A stretch of DNA of 64,000 bases, taken from positions 2,480,001 through 2,544,000 of the forward strand of contig BJHW01000001.1 of the NCBI GenBank assembly GCA_005405945.1, in the 5' to 3' direction. Shown piece after piece: positions 52,360 through 60,722 of the stretch. This DNA is from Streptomyces violaceusniger (GTDB lineage Bacteria > Actinomycetota > Actinomycetes > Streptomycetales > Streptomycetaceae). Position numbers and translations under genes: made by a program. Every line of letters begins with the position of its first letter. Position 1 is the first letter of the stretch. The notes beneath the pieces are model-generated. The model ran no database searches. It was not told where the DNA came from and saw nothing but the letters and a program-made list of their open reading frames with translations.

Positions 52360-52578
52360 CATCAGGTCGACTCGGCTCACGCGGAGGTGGAAACCGCGCT
52401 CGGGCTGTGGCTCCAGCGCGAGCTGGCGGCCCTGTCCACGGTCTCGCGGCACGACGTCGTGGCGGACGCCGGGCACAACGCCCTGGTGATGGCGCCGGAG
52501 CATGCACCCGGAGTCGTCGAGAGCATCGAGTGGGTCCGCGCCCAAGCGGCCGCGCGGCACGACCACCGATACGAGTGA
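52360..52578 (+). pseudogene. C-terminal remnant of an alpha/beta hydrolase
   Basis: About 70 residues (VETALGLWLQRELAAL, VVADAGHNALVMAPEHAPGV) resemble the last helix-strand-helix of alpha/beta hydrolases, with the catalytic His in AGHN. The nucleophile and acid parts are absent upstream, so the rest was deleted. It ends at 52578. Confidence 0.55.
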
Positions 52579-52584
52579 GGAGAC

Positions 52585-53006
52585 CCTCCCCATCTCGACG
52601 TTCTTCGCACCGAACCCCGGCAGCACCGACACACATCTGCTGACGCGGAACCGGCTCGTCGACGGCGGTGTGAGCGAGTGGACGGAGTACCCGCTGACGC
52701 AGACCAGATCACCGCGGCAGATGGTCTGGCATCCGGGGCGGCGGCGCGAGAAGGCGCTGCTCGACATCGTCACCGGCCTCACGGCGGTGCTGCGTGAGGA
52801 ACGGCGCGTGGAGTACGCCCAGCTGACCGTCCCCGTATCTCAGTCTCCTGAACTTCGTCACGCACCGCTGTGAGCATGTGCCGCATGCCGAGCAGGTGCC
52901 GTTCCTGCTGGTGTCCTCGGCGGGGTGCGACGAGGACGAAGAGCCCACAACGCTGCTCGCCTCCGCGTTCCATGACATCGAGCCCACCGGCGGAGTCCCT
53001 CGGTAA
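52585..53006 (+). CDS. Hypothetical protein, possibly partial (one frameshift)
   Basis: Reads TFFAPNPGSTDTHLLTRNRL, VWHPGRRREKALLDIVTGL, then after a missing base near 52835 YLSLLNFVTHRCEHVPHAEQ and VPFLLVSSAGCDEDEEP to the TAA at 53006. Composition and continuity across the break look like a real protein, but there is no start codon with a ribosome binding site before it, so the N-terminus may be lost. I do not recognise the family. Confidence 0.4.
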
Positions 53007-53032
53007 GGGGCGCGACAAGAGGGCCTTCGCCC

Positions 53033-53719
53033 TCATCCGGCGCGTACGGTCTCGCTTTGGGCCACGGCGCGCAGGGAAGCGGACGTTCGGTCGATGTGCT
53101 GGGCCAGCAGGCGAGACGCGGCGTCGGCGTCCCGTGCGACGACCGCGTCCACCAGAGCCTGGTGCTCACCGGCGATGTCACGGTCGTAGTCATGGCCGAT
53201 GGGGAACGACCAGCGGCGGTAGACCGTCGCGGCGTCCCGCAGGGAGAGGGCGACGCTCAGCAGGCGGTCGTTGCCGCACCCTTCGAGCAGGGTCTGGTGG
53301 AAGCTCTCGTGCACCGCGAGCCAGTCGTGGTTGACCTCACCGCCGGGCAGTGTCATGGGGGTGCCTGCCAGGTGGTGGTGGGCGGCGACGACCGCCGACT
53401 CCCAGGTGATGTCCCCGCGCTCGACCGCCTGGCGCAGCACCAGGGACTCGATGTTCCGGCGTGCTTCGGTGAGTTCGTCGAGGTCCTTCAACGACAGCGT
53501 GACCACGCTGAATCCCTGTTGCGGCGTGGCCACGACGAGGCCCTGCCCGGAGAGCCGCGTCAGTGCCTCGCGGATGACGGACTGGCTGACCGAGAAGCGC
53601 TGTGCGAGCTCGACGAGACGCAACCGCTGTCCGGGCTCCAGCGCCCCCTGAAAGATGTCCTCGCGGATCTGCGCGTACACCGCGCCCGCCCGCGTCGCCT
53701 TCTCTGCCGCCACAGCCAT
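53033..53719 (-). CDS. GntR/FCD family regulator
   Basis: 228 residues; wHTH LVELAQRFSVSQSVIREALTRL at about 34-55, then FCD domain with the metal-type histidines HHHLAG and HESFHQTLLEG. ATG 53719 is chosen over an upstream TTG. TATCGTTAATT lies 34 bases upstream; a near-identical sequence precedes the SDR gene at 55428, suggesting it controls the GlcG-SDR set. Confidence 0.9.
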   Translation of the reverse strand: MAVAAEKATRAGAVYAQIREDIFQGALEPGQRLRLVELAQRFSVSQSVIREALTRLSGQGLVVATPQQGFSVVTLSLKDLDELTEARRNIESLVLRQAVERGDITWESAVVAAHHHLAGTPMTLPGGEVNHDWLAVHESFHQTLLEGCGNDRLLSVALSLRDAATVYRRWSFPIGHDYDRDIAGEHQALVDAVVARDADAASRLLAQHIDRTSASLRAVAQSETVRAG

Positions 53720-53752
53720 GAACCCTACCAGGAAAGCGCTACGGCCCAAAAA

Positions 53753-53763
53753 TATCGTTAATT
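53753..53763. promoter_or_regulatory. TATCGTTAATT motif before GntR gene
   Basis: Matches TATCGATAATT at 55483-55493 at 10 of 11 positions. Both lie in AT-rich upstream regions of a likely co-regulated set. Candidate operator. Confidence 0.4.
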
Positions 53764-53769
53764 CGCTTC

Positions 53770-53930
53770 GGTCCGGATCCGCAGACCACCGCCTCCTACT
53801 ACCGGGACTCCGGCCTGACCGGCGGCGCGGACCACACCTCGCGCCCCGGCGAGGCCGTGCTGTCCACGGTGGACGGCGGCGAACAGCTCCGCATCGTCAC
53901 CTCACCGCGCCGCCGCCTGGTCGAACTCGG
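53770..53930 (+). pseudogene. Remnant of a VOC-family protein
   Basis: In one frame: DPQTTASYYRDSGLTGGADH, RPGEAVLSTVDGGEQLRIV and TSPRRRLVELG, matching a vicinal-oxygen-chelate domain start. The reading ends abruptly where the antisense SDR fragment begins at about 53902-53930, so two broken genes meet head-on. Confidence 0.55.
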
Positions 53931-54144
53931 CGAAGAGCCGGTCGAGATCGGCGAGTTCGGACACATCACCCTGGATACCGATGCCGCGGCCGCCGAGGTG
54001 TGCCACGGCGGCGTCCAGTTCGGCCTCGCGGCGGCCGGTGAGGTAGACGGTCGCTCCCTCGGTGGCGAACAGGCGGGCGACGGCCAGGCCGATGCCGGCG
54101 GAGGCACCGGTCACGAGGGCGCTCTTGTTGTCCAGTTGCCCCAT
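53902..54144 (-). pseudogene. N-terminal fragment of a short-chain dehydrogenase
   Basis: 80 residues starting at ATG 54144: NKSALVTGASAGIGLAVARL (NAD site TGxxxGIG), VYLTGRREAELDAAV, GDVSELADLDRLFAEF. It stops at 53902 without the catalytic Ser-Tyr-Lys half. Its end runs into the VOC fragment on the other strand, marking a recombination junction. Confidence 0.65.
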
Positions 54145-54172
54145 GCGCTTGCCCCATCGCTGGTGAGCCGGG

Positions 54173-54640
54173 TCAGTGTGCGGAGGAGGCCACGCCGGCC
54201 GGGAGAGAGGTCGCCTCGGTCGGGAGAGAGGTCGCCTCGGTCGGGAGAACCGATGCCACGGCGGCCTCGACCACGGTGAGATCCTGTTGTCCCGTGCCAC
54301 CGCTGGCACCGATTCCGCCGATGAGCGCTCCGTCGGCGAAGACCGGAACCCCGCCCTTGCTGAACATCACTCGGCCGTCGGTGGCCACGCTGATCGACGT
54401 GGTGAACTGCACCCGGCCCGCGAACACCTCCGCGACCTCAGCCGACGGACGTGCGAATGCCGCGGCCGTGTACGCCTTGCCGATCGCCACCTCGGCGAGC
54501 GGGAACGGAGTTCCGTCCATCCGGGCGAAGGCGACGAGCGCGCCGCCGGTGTCCACCACGGCGATCGCCATGGGGACGCCCAGCGACATCGCCTCCGCGC
54601 GAGCCGCGCTCACGAGTGCGGTACCGAGATCGAGGTTCAT
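54173..54640 (-). CDS. GlcG/HbpS family protein (DUF336)
   Basis: 155-residue protein of the haem-degrading HbpS/GlcG family: SLGVPMAIAVVDTGGALVAF, IGKAYTAAAFARPS and GGIGASGGTGQQDLTV. No signal peptide, so cytoplasmic, unlike secreted HbpS. Its C-terminus ends in SLPTEATSLPTEATSLPAG from a 21-base tandem repeat. Such proteins often sit beside dehydrogenases in catabolic operons, as with the SDR 44 bases upstream. Confidence 0.85.
   Translation of the reverse strand: MNLDLGTALVSAARAEAMSLGVPMAIAVVDTGGALVAFARMDGTPFPLAEVAIGKAYTAAAFARPSAEVAEVFAGRVQFTTSISVATDGRVMFSKGGVPVFADGALIGGIGASGGTGQQDLTVVEAAVASVLPTEATSLPTEATSLPAGVASSAH
54199..54247. repeat. 21-bp tandem repeat in the GlcG-like gene
   Basis: The unit GTCGGGAGAGAGGTCGCCTCG occurs about twice plus a partial third copy; it encodes repeated LPTEATS at the C-terminus. 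Length may vary between strains by slippage. Confidence 0.75.
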
Positions 54641-54684
54641 TGCACTACTCCTTCACTTGAGCTGGAACCGGGGTGCCGGGGCCG

Positions 54685-55428
54685 TCAGAACGCGGCCTTG
54701 GTCAGACCGCCGTCGACGCAGGTCGTCGTCCCCGTCACGTAGGAGGCACGGGGAGAGGCGAGGAACACCGCGACATCGGCGAACTCCTGGACGGTTCCCC
54801 ACCGGCCCATGGGGATCTCGTCCGTCAGGTGCTGCGGCACACCGCCCGGGAACACCTCGTCCCGGCGAGGAGTGGTGATCCGTCCAGGCGCAAGGATGTT
54901 GACCGTGATGCCGTCCGGGCCCAGCTCGGTCGCGAGCGTCTTCAGGTATCCGTGGATTCCAGGGCGGATCGCGTTCGACGCCGCCATGCCCGGTGTGGGC
55001 TCCTTGACCCCATGCGTCGTTATCGCCAGGATCCGGCCGCTCGAACTCTGGCGCAGGTGCGGCACACCGGCTTCGACGAGACGGATGAGCGGCAGCAGCA
55101 CGAGATCGACCGTTTCGGTCACGTGCCGCGCCGTCAGATCGCGAGCGGGGCTCGGACGCGGGCCGCCGCTGTTCCACAGGACGATGTCGAGTCCGCCGAA
55201 CAACTCCACCGCTTCGCCGACGACTCGCGCCGGCTCGCCCGGTGAGGTCATGTCCGCTGCGACCGCGCGGGCACCGATCCGCGCCGCGTGGTCCTCCAAC
55301 AGCTCCTTGCGCCTGGCGACCATGACGACGTTGGCCCCCTCCGCCGCCAACGCCTCCGCGATGCCCAAGCCCATCCCGGAAGACGCACCGCCGACAACGG
55401 CGGTCTTGCCCTTGAGTCCCAGATCCAT
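54685..55428 (-). CDS. Short-chain dehydrogenase/reductase lacking the catalytic Tyr
   Basis: 247 residues, complete. Cofactor site VVGGASSGMGLGIAEAL, NSGG in place of NNAG, and the tail PRASYVTGTTTCVDGG. In the catalytic segment ITTHGVKEPTPGMAASNAIRPG the expected YxxxK is replaced by an SN..R pattern, as in a divergent FabG-like subgroup. Reaction therefore uncertain. Together with GlcG/HbpS downstream it forms a small operon with a candidate GntR site at 55483. Confidence 0.85.
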   Translation of the reverse strand: MDLGLKGKTAVVGGASSGMGLGIAEALAAEGANVVMVARRKELLEDHAARIGARAVAADMTSPGEPARVVGEAVELFGGLDIVLWNSGGPRPSPARDLTARHVTETVDLVLLPLIRLVEAGVPHLRQSSSGRILAITTHGVKEPTPGMAASNAIRPGIHGYLKTLATELGPDGITVNILAPGRITTPRRDEVFPGGVPQHLTDEIPMGRWGTVQEFADVAVFLASPRASYVTGTTTCVDGGLTKAAF

Positions 55429-55482
55429 TGCGATCCTCCGTCACGGCTGAGGTGGGCTTCGGCAGGCGACACACTCCGAAGT

Positions 55483-55493
55483 TATCGATAATT
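55483..55493. promoter_or_regulatory. TATCGATAATT motif before SDR gene
   Basis: Lies 55 bases upstream of the SDR ATG in an AT-rich patch (55481-55515), with a second GATTATC 15 bases on in inverse orientation. Resembles 53753-53763 before the GntR gene. Confidence 0.4.
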
Positions 55494-55660
55494 TAGCAGA
55501 TTCTCGATTATCTTGCGGGGGCATTCCGGACGGTGGCCGCAAGCCCGGCGACAGAGCGCGAACGCCCGCCCTTGCCCCTGACGTCAACGTCAGGATCTAC
55601 CGTGCGCGTCCAGGGCCGTTCCGGCCCTCAGTACCAGGACACGAAGGGTGACAAAGGACA

Positions 55661-56017
55661 ATGAACTCGTTTCAGGGCAAGGTCACCACCGCAGGCACGG
55701 AGCAGACCGCCCGGACGGCCATCATCGTGGCCGGCCGCGTCTTCGTCCCTCCCGGCGACGTCGAAACGTTCATCGCCGAGGCCCGGGCGACCTACCCGGT
55801 CGCCGCGGCGAACCCGGGAAACGCGCTGATCTCGTTCTCCGTGGAGGACGCGGCGACCGGAACCGTCACGGTGCTCGAGCAATGGACGTCACAGGAGGCG
55901 CTCGATCGGCATCTGGCCACACCGGAGGTCATGGCGCTCTTCGCCAAGTGGAGCCCACATATGCGCAATGAGGTGCGCAAGTTCGACGCGCTCAACGAAA
56001 GAGACCCCCGGGCCTGA
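55661..56017 (+). CDS. Antibiotic biosynthesis monooxygenase (ABM) domain protein
   Basis: 118-residue dimeric ferredoxin-like fold protein of the YgiN/ABM family: GRVFVPPGDVETFIAEARAT and VLEQWTSQEALDRHLATPEV are typical. Cofactor-free quinol oxygenases and haem-degrading enzymes share the fold. ATG 55661 follows AAAGGAC. Divergent from the SDR; both may respond to the GntR regulator. Confidence 0.87.
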   Translation: MNSFQGKVTTAGTEQTARTAIIVAGRVFVPPGDVETFIAEARATYPVAAANPGNALISFSVEDAATGTVTVLEQWTSQEALDRHLATPEVMALFAKWSPHMRNEVRKFDALNERDPRA

Positions 56018-56096
56018 GACACCGGCGGGTCCGCGTCAAGACCGCGGATGCCGCGACACACACCGCCACCGGCCCGGAACCCAGCTCAGGCCCCGC

Positions 56097-57002
56097 TCAC
56101 TCCGAGCGCGCCACCCCGTGAGCCCACTGCTCGAAGGTCGTCGTCTCGATGCCCAGCGCGTGGGCCATCGCCGGGCGGGCCGGTGCCGGGTAGGTGTCCA
56201 TCCGCCGCTGCGACTGCGCCAGTTCCGGCGGGACTCCCCAGGCGACAGCCTGCTCCGGGTCGCTCGGCAACTCGATCGGCGTCGACCGTACGGAGTTGAG
56301 GATCTCGACCGCGCGGCGCAGGGACAACGCGTCTCCCGCGAGCTCCAGCACGACCTCGTGGAAGCGTCGCGGATCCGCGAGCGCCGCGAGCGTGGCCGTC
56401 CCGATGTCCTGGACCGCGATCCACGGGCGTGCGACATCGAGGTCGTTGACGACCCCCAGCCGGTTCGAGGTGAAACCCGCGAACCACAACGACGGCTGCT
56501 TCAGGTTTTCCATGAAACCGGCGGGCCGCAGGATGGTCCAGGTGCGGAAGCCCGCCTCGCGCACCACCCGCTCGGCCTCGATCTTGCTGCGCCAGTAGTG
56601 GGCCGGGAAGGCTCCCCAGCGTTCCTCGTCGAACGCCCCGGGATCGTCGTTGCCGGCGCCCGACACCGATGAGTGCACGATCTGCTCGACCCCGGCCTCC
56701 CGGGCCGCCGCCACCAGGTTGCGGGCACGTTGGACCTCGAAGTCGGCCATCAAGTTCGCGTAGTCCGCCGTCTCCATCGAGAACACCGCGGTCGCCCCGG
56801 CCGCCGGTTCCTCGAGGGAGGCGGGGTCGTCGAGGTCGCCGCGCACCAGGGTCGCTCCTGCCGCGGCCAGCCGGCCGGCCGCCGCGGACGACGGGTCCCG
56901 GACCAGCGCCCGGACCGGCCGCCCCGCCGCGAGCAGCGCACGGGCGACCGCACCGCCCTGGTTGCCGGTCGCTCCCGTCACCAACACGGGCTCGGTTGTC
57001 AT
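56097..57002 (-). CDS. NmrA-family NAD(P)-binding protein
   Basis: 301 residues: NADP site VTGATGNQGGAVARALLAAG at about 8-27, then HSSVSGAGND, WTILRPAGFMENL and a C-terminal substrate lobe. Members are redox sensors, quinone reductases or atypical SDRs. Divergent from a TetR gene 100 bases away with two repeated GC-rich palindromes between, a typical repressor-target pair. Confidence 0.88.
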   Translation of the reverse strand: MTTEPVLVTGATGNQGGAVARALLAAGRPVRALVRDPSSAAAGRLAAAGATLVRGDLDDPASLEEPAAGATAVFSMETADYANLMADFEVQRARNLVAAAREAGVEQIVHSSVSGAGNDDPGAFDEERWGAFPAHYWRSKIEAERVVREAGFRTWTILRPAGFMENLKQPSLWFAGFTSNRLGVVNDLDVARPWIAVQDIGTATLAALADPRRFHEVVLELAGDALSLRRAVEILNSVRSTPIELPSDPEQAVAWGVPPELAQSQRRMDTYPAPARPAMAHALGIETTTFEQWAHGVARSE

Positions 57003-57026
57003 GGGTACCCCTCTCAGCAGCCAAAC

Positions 57027-57072
57027 GGGGTGGCCCCCGCTTCTGGCCGGGACTATATGGGGTGGGCCCCCG
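57027..57072. promoter_or_regulatory. Two near-identical GGGGTGG(G)CCCCCG sites
   Basis: GGGGTGGCCCCCG at 57027-57039 and GGGGTGGGCCCCCG at 57059-57072; each is a quasi-palindrome, and outer CAAACGGGG/CCCCGTTTG extends the symmetry across both. They lie between divergent NmrA and TetR genes. Probable double operator. Confidence 0.6.
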
Positions 57073-57101
57073 TTTGTCGAACGGAGGTTAGGATCGACGC
57101 G

Positions 57102-57647
57102 ATGACGAGCCAGCAGATCCCGCACCGCGCCGACCGGCGGCGCAATCGTGAGCGCCTGCTCGCCGCCGCCGCCGAGATCGTGGCGCGGGACGGCGCCTCC
57201 GCCTCGCTCGAGGAGATCGCCCGGCGGGCCGGGCTCGGCTCGGCGACCCTGCACCGGCATTTCAGCTCCCGCGAGGCCCTGCTGGCCGAGGTCTTCCACG
57301 AGGGCGTCGAGCGACTGGCGGTACGCGGCCGGGAGCTCAACGAGACCGTGGGCGGCGACGGGCTGGCGGTCTGGCTGGAGGAGCTGACCCGCTACACCGC
57401 CACCACCCGCGGGCTGGCCGTCTCCCTTCGGCCCACCGAGGCCGACAGCAGCTGCCACGGCGTACTGGCGGATGTCGCCGCCGACCTCGCGGCGACCGCG
57501 GTCGGGGCCGGCCGGCTGCGCCCCGAGGTTACGGTCGACGACCTGCTCGCCCTGGCCAACGGCATCGCCATCCGGGCCGAGGGCGATCCGGAGCTGGCCA
57601 CCCGACTGCTGCGGATGGCCATCAACGGCGTGGCGCCCCGGACCTGA
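57102..57647 (+). CDS. TetR family regulator
   Basis: 181 residues; helix-turn-helix LEEIARRAGLGSATLHRHFSSR at about 41-62, C-terminal domain of the KstR-like/SbtR type (VSLRPTEADSS). ATG 57102 with CGGAGG upstream. Probably represses the divergent NmrA gene and itself. Confidence 0.9.
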   Translation: MTSQQIPHRADRRRNRERLLAAAAEIVARDGASASLEEIARRAGLGSATLHRHFSSREALLAEVFHEGVERLAVRGRELNETVGGDGLAVWLEELTRYTATTRGLAVSLRPTEADSSCHGVLADVAADLAATAVGAGRLRPEVTVDDLLALANGIAIRAEGDPELATRLLRMAINGVAPRT

Positions 57648-57924
57648 CGGTGACATCGCCCGCGGGCGCGCCACGGAAGGCGTTCCGCGCCCCGGACGCG
57701 CGACGCGCCCGGCGCGGGCTTTGACATGTCTCACACACGTCGCCCACTCCCATGCCGAGCGCAGCCCGAGGTCTCATGCGGGGACGAAGCGGGCAGGGCC
57801 GTCGAGACCACGCGGTTGCGACCATTGTGGGCTCGGCCGTTCCGGCCATCGCGGGCTCGGGCATTATCGGGCGCGCTCAGAGCCGTGTCGGGCCGAAGGG
57901 AGGAGAGAAACGGGCAAGAAGGCC

Positions 57925-58410
57925 GTCACGGCGACCCGGTCTACTGCGTACTCGCGGGCGGCGCGGTGAACAACGACGGCGGCGGAGCCGGATTCACCGT
58001 GCCCGACCATCGCGCCCAGGAGTCGGTGCTGCCACTCGCCTACCAGAACGCCGGGTTCCGTCCGTCCGCCGTTGGACTACGTCGAACTGCACGGCACCGG
58101 GACCGCGACGGGCGACCCGGTGGAGGCGGCCGCGCTGGGCGCGGTCCTCGGCTCCGCCCGGCCCGAGGGATCGCCCCTGCGTGTCGGCTCGGTGAAGCTG
58201 GACGCCGAAGCCCCTCTCCGCTCCGGTCCTCTTCCTGCGGGCGGACGAGTGGGTCGGCGCACCGCAGGAAGACGACTACTGGCGGGCGTCGGTGGGCATT
58301 CCCCGCACCGATGTCAGGGTCCGCGGCAACCACTACACGCTCATGAGCGAGCACGCGGACTCCACCGCCGGGGTCATCCACGACTGGCTGACGGGCCTGT
58401 CAGTTCCGCT
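57925..58410 (+). pseudogene. PKS relic: ketosynthase fragment fused to thioesterase end
   Basis: First part: [40 protein letters not shown], then one frame over [20 protein letters not shown] and [10 protein letters not shown], the ketosynthase C-half including its HGTGT histidine. Within 15 residues the text changes to [36 protein letters not shown] and VIHDWLTGL, a type I thioesterase end. Everything between KS and TE of a megasynthase is missing. No function possible. Confidence 0.75.
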
Positions 58411-58548
58411 CACTCAGCGGGAGTTCAGCCGGGGGTGCGGGCCCGGCGATCCGCGGCTGGGCCGTGTGGGCGCGCGTGACCGGAGGCGATGCCGCAGGCA
58501 GGCGGCGGGGCCCAGGGACCCCGGCCGCGTGCCCGCCGGGACGGTGCG

Positions 58549-59127
58549 TCAGACCATGGCGAGCCGGTCCACCAGCAACTCCGTCCTGCGCTCGGTGTCC
58601 TCCGGCGGCAGCCGTCCCGCCCGGGTCAGGGTCGCCAGCCCGTGCAGGGCCGCCCAGAACACCTCGGTGAACAGCGCCGGGTGGACGCCGTCCCCGGCGA
58701 CCTCGCCAAGGCTCTCCAGCAGGGCGGCGAAGGCGTCCTTCAGCGGCTCCGGGGTGTCCTCGTGCGCGAACGCCAGGCCGCCGTCGAGCTGGAACATGGC
58801 GTCGTAGACCGCCGGGTTGCGTTGGGCGAAGTCGAGGTAGGCGCGGGCGAGGGCGGTGACCCGGGCGCGCGGGCTGTCCGCGGCCCGGGCCGCGGCCCGC
58901 AGCAACGCGGCCATCTCGGCGGCGCCCTCGAGGGCGACGGCGCCGATGATCTCGCGCTTGCCGCGGAAGTGGCTGTAGAGGACGGGCTGGCTGTACTCGA
59001 TGCGCTCGGCGAGCCGACGGGTGGTGACCGCGTCCCAGCCCTGTTGCTCGGCGAGTTCGCGGGCCGTCGCCACGATGAGGCGTTCGCGGTCCGCCCGTTC
59101 GCGTTCCTTGCGTTCCTGTACCGACAT
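58549..59127 (-). CDS. TetR family regulator
   Basis: 192 residues; helix-turn-helix VTTRRLAERIEYSQPVLYSHF at about 34-54 and a WHG-type C-terminal domain (AVYDAMFQLDGG; FWAALHGLATL). Divergent from the DUF1772 gene; CTAGC-N3-GCTAG lies just upstream of its ATG. Confidence 0.9.
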   Translation of the reverse strand: MSVQERKERERADRERLIVATARELAEQQGWDAVTTRRLAERIEYSQPVLYSHFRGKREIIGAVALEGAAEMAALLRAAARAADSPRARVTALARAYLDFAQRNPAVYDAMFQLDGGLAFAHEDTPEPLKDAFAALLESLGEVAGDGVHPALFTEVFWAALHGLATLTRAGRLPPEDTERRTELLVDRLAMV

Positions 59128-59136
59128 GATCCGATC

Positions 59137-59149
59137 CTAGCACCGCTAG
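59137..59149. promoter_or_regulatory. CTAGC-N3-GCTAG inverted repeat
   Basis: Ten bases upstream of the TetR ATG in the 91-base gap shared with DUF1772. Further CTAGC and GCTAG halves appear at about 59171 and 59194. Candidate TetR operator for both genes. Confidence 0.55.
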
Positions 59150-59218
59150 ACAATCGAGCGGCAGCAGTACTAGCGTTGCCACATCAGCTATCAATGCTAG
59201 ATATCAGGAGGGGTCATC

Positions 59219-59665
59219 ATGCTCAACGCACTCCAGGTCGTCACCACCGTGGTCGTCGGCGTGATGGTGGGGGTGGAATTCTCCGTCGCCTTCGTCATCA
59301 ACCGGATCCTCGACGGCCTCCCGGAGGACAGCGGCGTACTCGGCCGCGCCCACGGGGCCCGGATGCTCGGCGCCACGATGCCGGTCTGGTACATCACCTC
59401 GCTCGTCCTCGCCGCGGTCTGGGCCATCACCGGATGGCACCACCACGGCACCGGCCTCGTCGTCACCGCCGCCGCGCTGCTGATCCTCAGCGTGATCATG
59501 TCGATCCTGCTGCTCGTCCCGATCAACAACCGGGGCAAGACGTGGACCCCCGACAACCGGCCCGCCGACTGGAAGCAGCAGATGAACCGCTGGGACCGCT
59601 TCCACTACGTCCGCGTCGCCGTCCTCATCGCCGCCTTCGCCCTGCTGGTCGCCGCCCTCGCCTGA
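59219..59665 (+). CDS. DUF1772 membrane protein
   Basis: 148 residues, four helices: VVTTVVVGVMVGVEFSVAFV, WYITSLVLAAVWAITG, ALLILSVIMSILLL and a C-terminal helix; the loop WDRFHYVRV is typical of the anthrone-oxygenase-like DUF1772 family. AGGAGG precedes the ATG. Regulated presumably by the divergent TetR. Confidence 0.87.
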   Translation: MLNALQVVTTVVVGVMVGVEFSVAFVINRILDGLPEDSGVLGRAHGARMLGATMPVWYITSLVLAAVWAITGWHHHGTGLVVTAAALLILSVIMSILLLVPINNRGKTWTPDNRPADWKQQMNRWDRFHYVRVAVLIAAFALLVAALA

Positions 59666-59728
59666 GGCGGAATATCGGCGGCACCGGCCTTGTTGCTCGC
59701 CATTATTGATCAACGAGGAAGAGTCCCC

Positions 59729-60717
59729 ATGCCCGCGATCCTTCGGCCCCGCGCGCTACGTTCCGGCGACCTCGTGGTCGTCACCGCGCCCTCGGGCCAA
59801 CTCGAGCCGGGTGAGGAACCACTGCTCGCCCGCGGTGTGGCGATACTGGAACGGATGGGTTTCCGCGTGCGGGTCAGCCCGATGGTCAACCCGGCGCGGA
59901 ATCGCTGGTGGGCGTCGGGCACTCCGGCGGAGCAGGCCGAGGAACTCAATGTCTTGCTCCGGGACCCGGAGGTGCGGGCCATCGTCGCGCATACCGGTGG
60001 ACAGACGACCATCGGCTATCTCGATCTGATCGATCTGGACGCGATCCGGGCCGACCCGAAACCGATCATCGGCTACAGCGACATCTCGCTGCTGCACATG
60101 GCGTTGTACGCCAGGACCGGCCTCGTCGGCTTCCACGCCGACATCGCCACCCACGGTTTCGGCAGCGATTGGTACACGCTGGGCGACGAGGCCCGTCGCT
60201 CCGAGCTCGTCGACCTCTACACCCGTGTGCTCACCAAGACCGAGGCGCCGGGCGTACTGCCGGCGAGGGGGCCTGGGAAACCTGGCGGCCGGGCCGCGCG
60301 CAGGGACCACTGTTCGGCGGTTTGCTGAACCGCCTGGTCCTGCTGCAGGCGACACCGTTCGCGCCGGCCGCCGAACGGTTCGAGGGCGCCGTGTTGTTCT
60401 GGGAGGAGCTGCAGCGGCCGGTCTCGCGGATCTGGAACGACCTGCACACCTTGCGGCTGTCCGGTGTGCTGGACCGGATCGCGGGCATGGTGGTCGGCCT
60501 CCCGACCGAGGTCACGCCCTACGAGGGTGGCGGACAGCGCGCAGGCCTACGCGACGTGGTACTCGACGTCCTGGGTCGACGTGACATCCCGGTTCTCGCA
60601 CAGGTCGACTTCGGTCACACCTCGCCGAACCTGCCGCTGCCCCTCGGCATACGCGCACACGTGGACGCGGACAACCAGACGCTGTCCCTGCTCGAGTCGG
60701 CGGTCGCGGAAGGCTGA
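59729..60717 (+). CDS. S66 family LD-carboxypeptidase/MccF-like peptidase (one frameshift)
   Basis: Serine peptidase cleaving L,D- or aminoacyl-amide bonds (murein recycling or microcin-C-type immunity). Catalytic Ser117 is in IIGYSDISLL; HTGGQTTIGY forms the preceding loop. A missing base near 60265 (G run) shifts the frame to EGAWETWRPGRAQGPLFGG, and the C-terminal VDFGHTSPNLPLPLG holds the His. ATG 59729 follows GAGGAAGAG. About 329 residues, normal. Stands alone between relic loci. Confidence 0.85.
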
Positions 60718-60722
60718 GGGCC

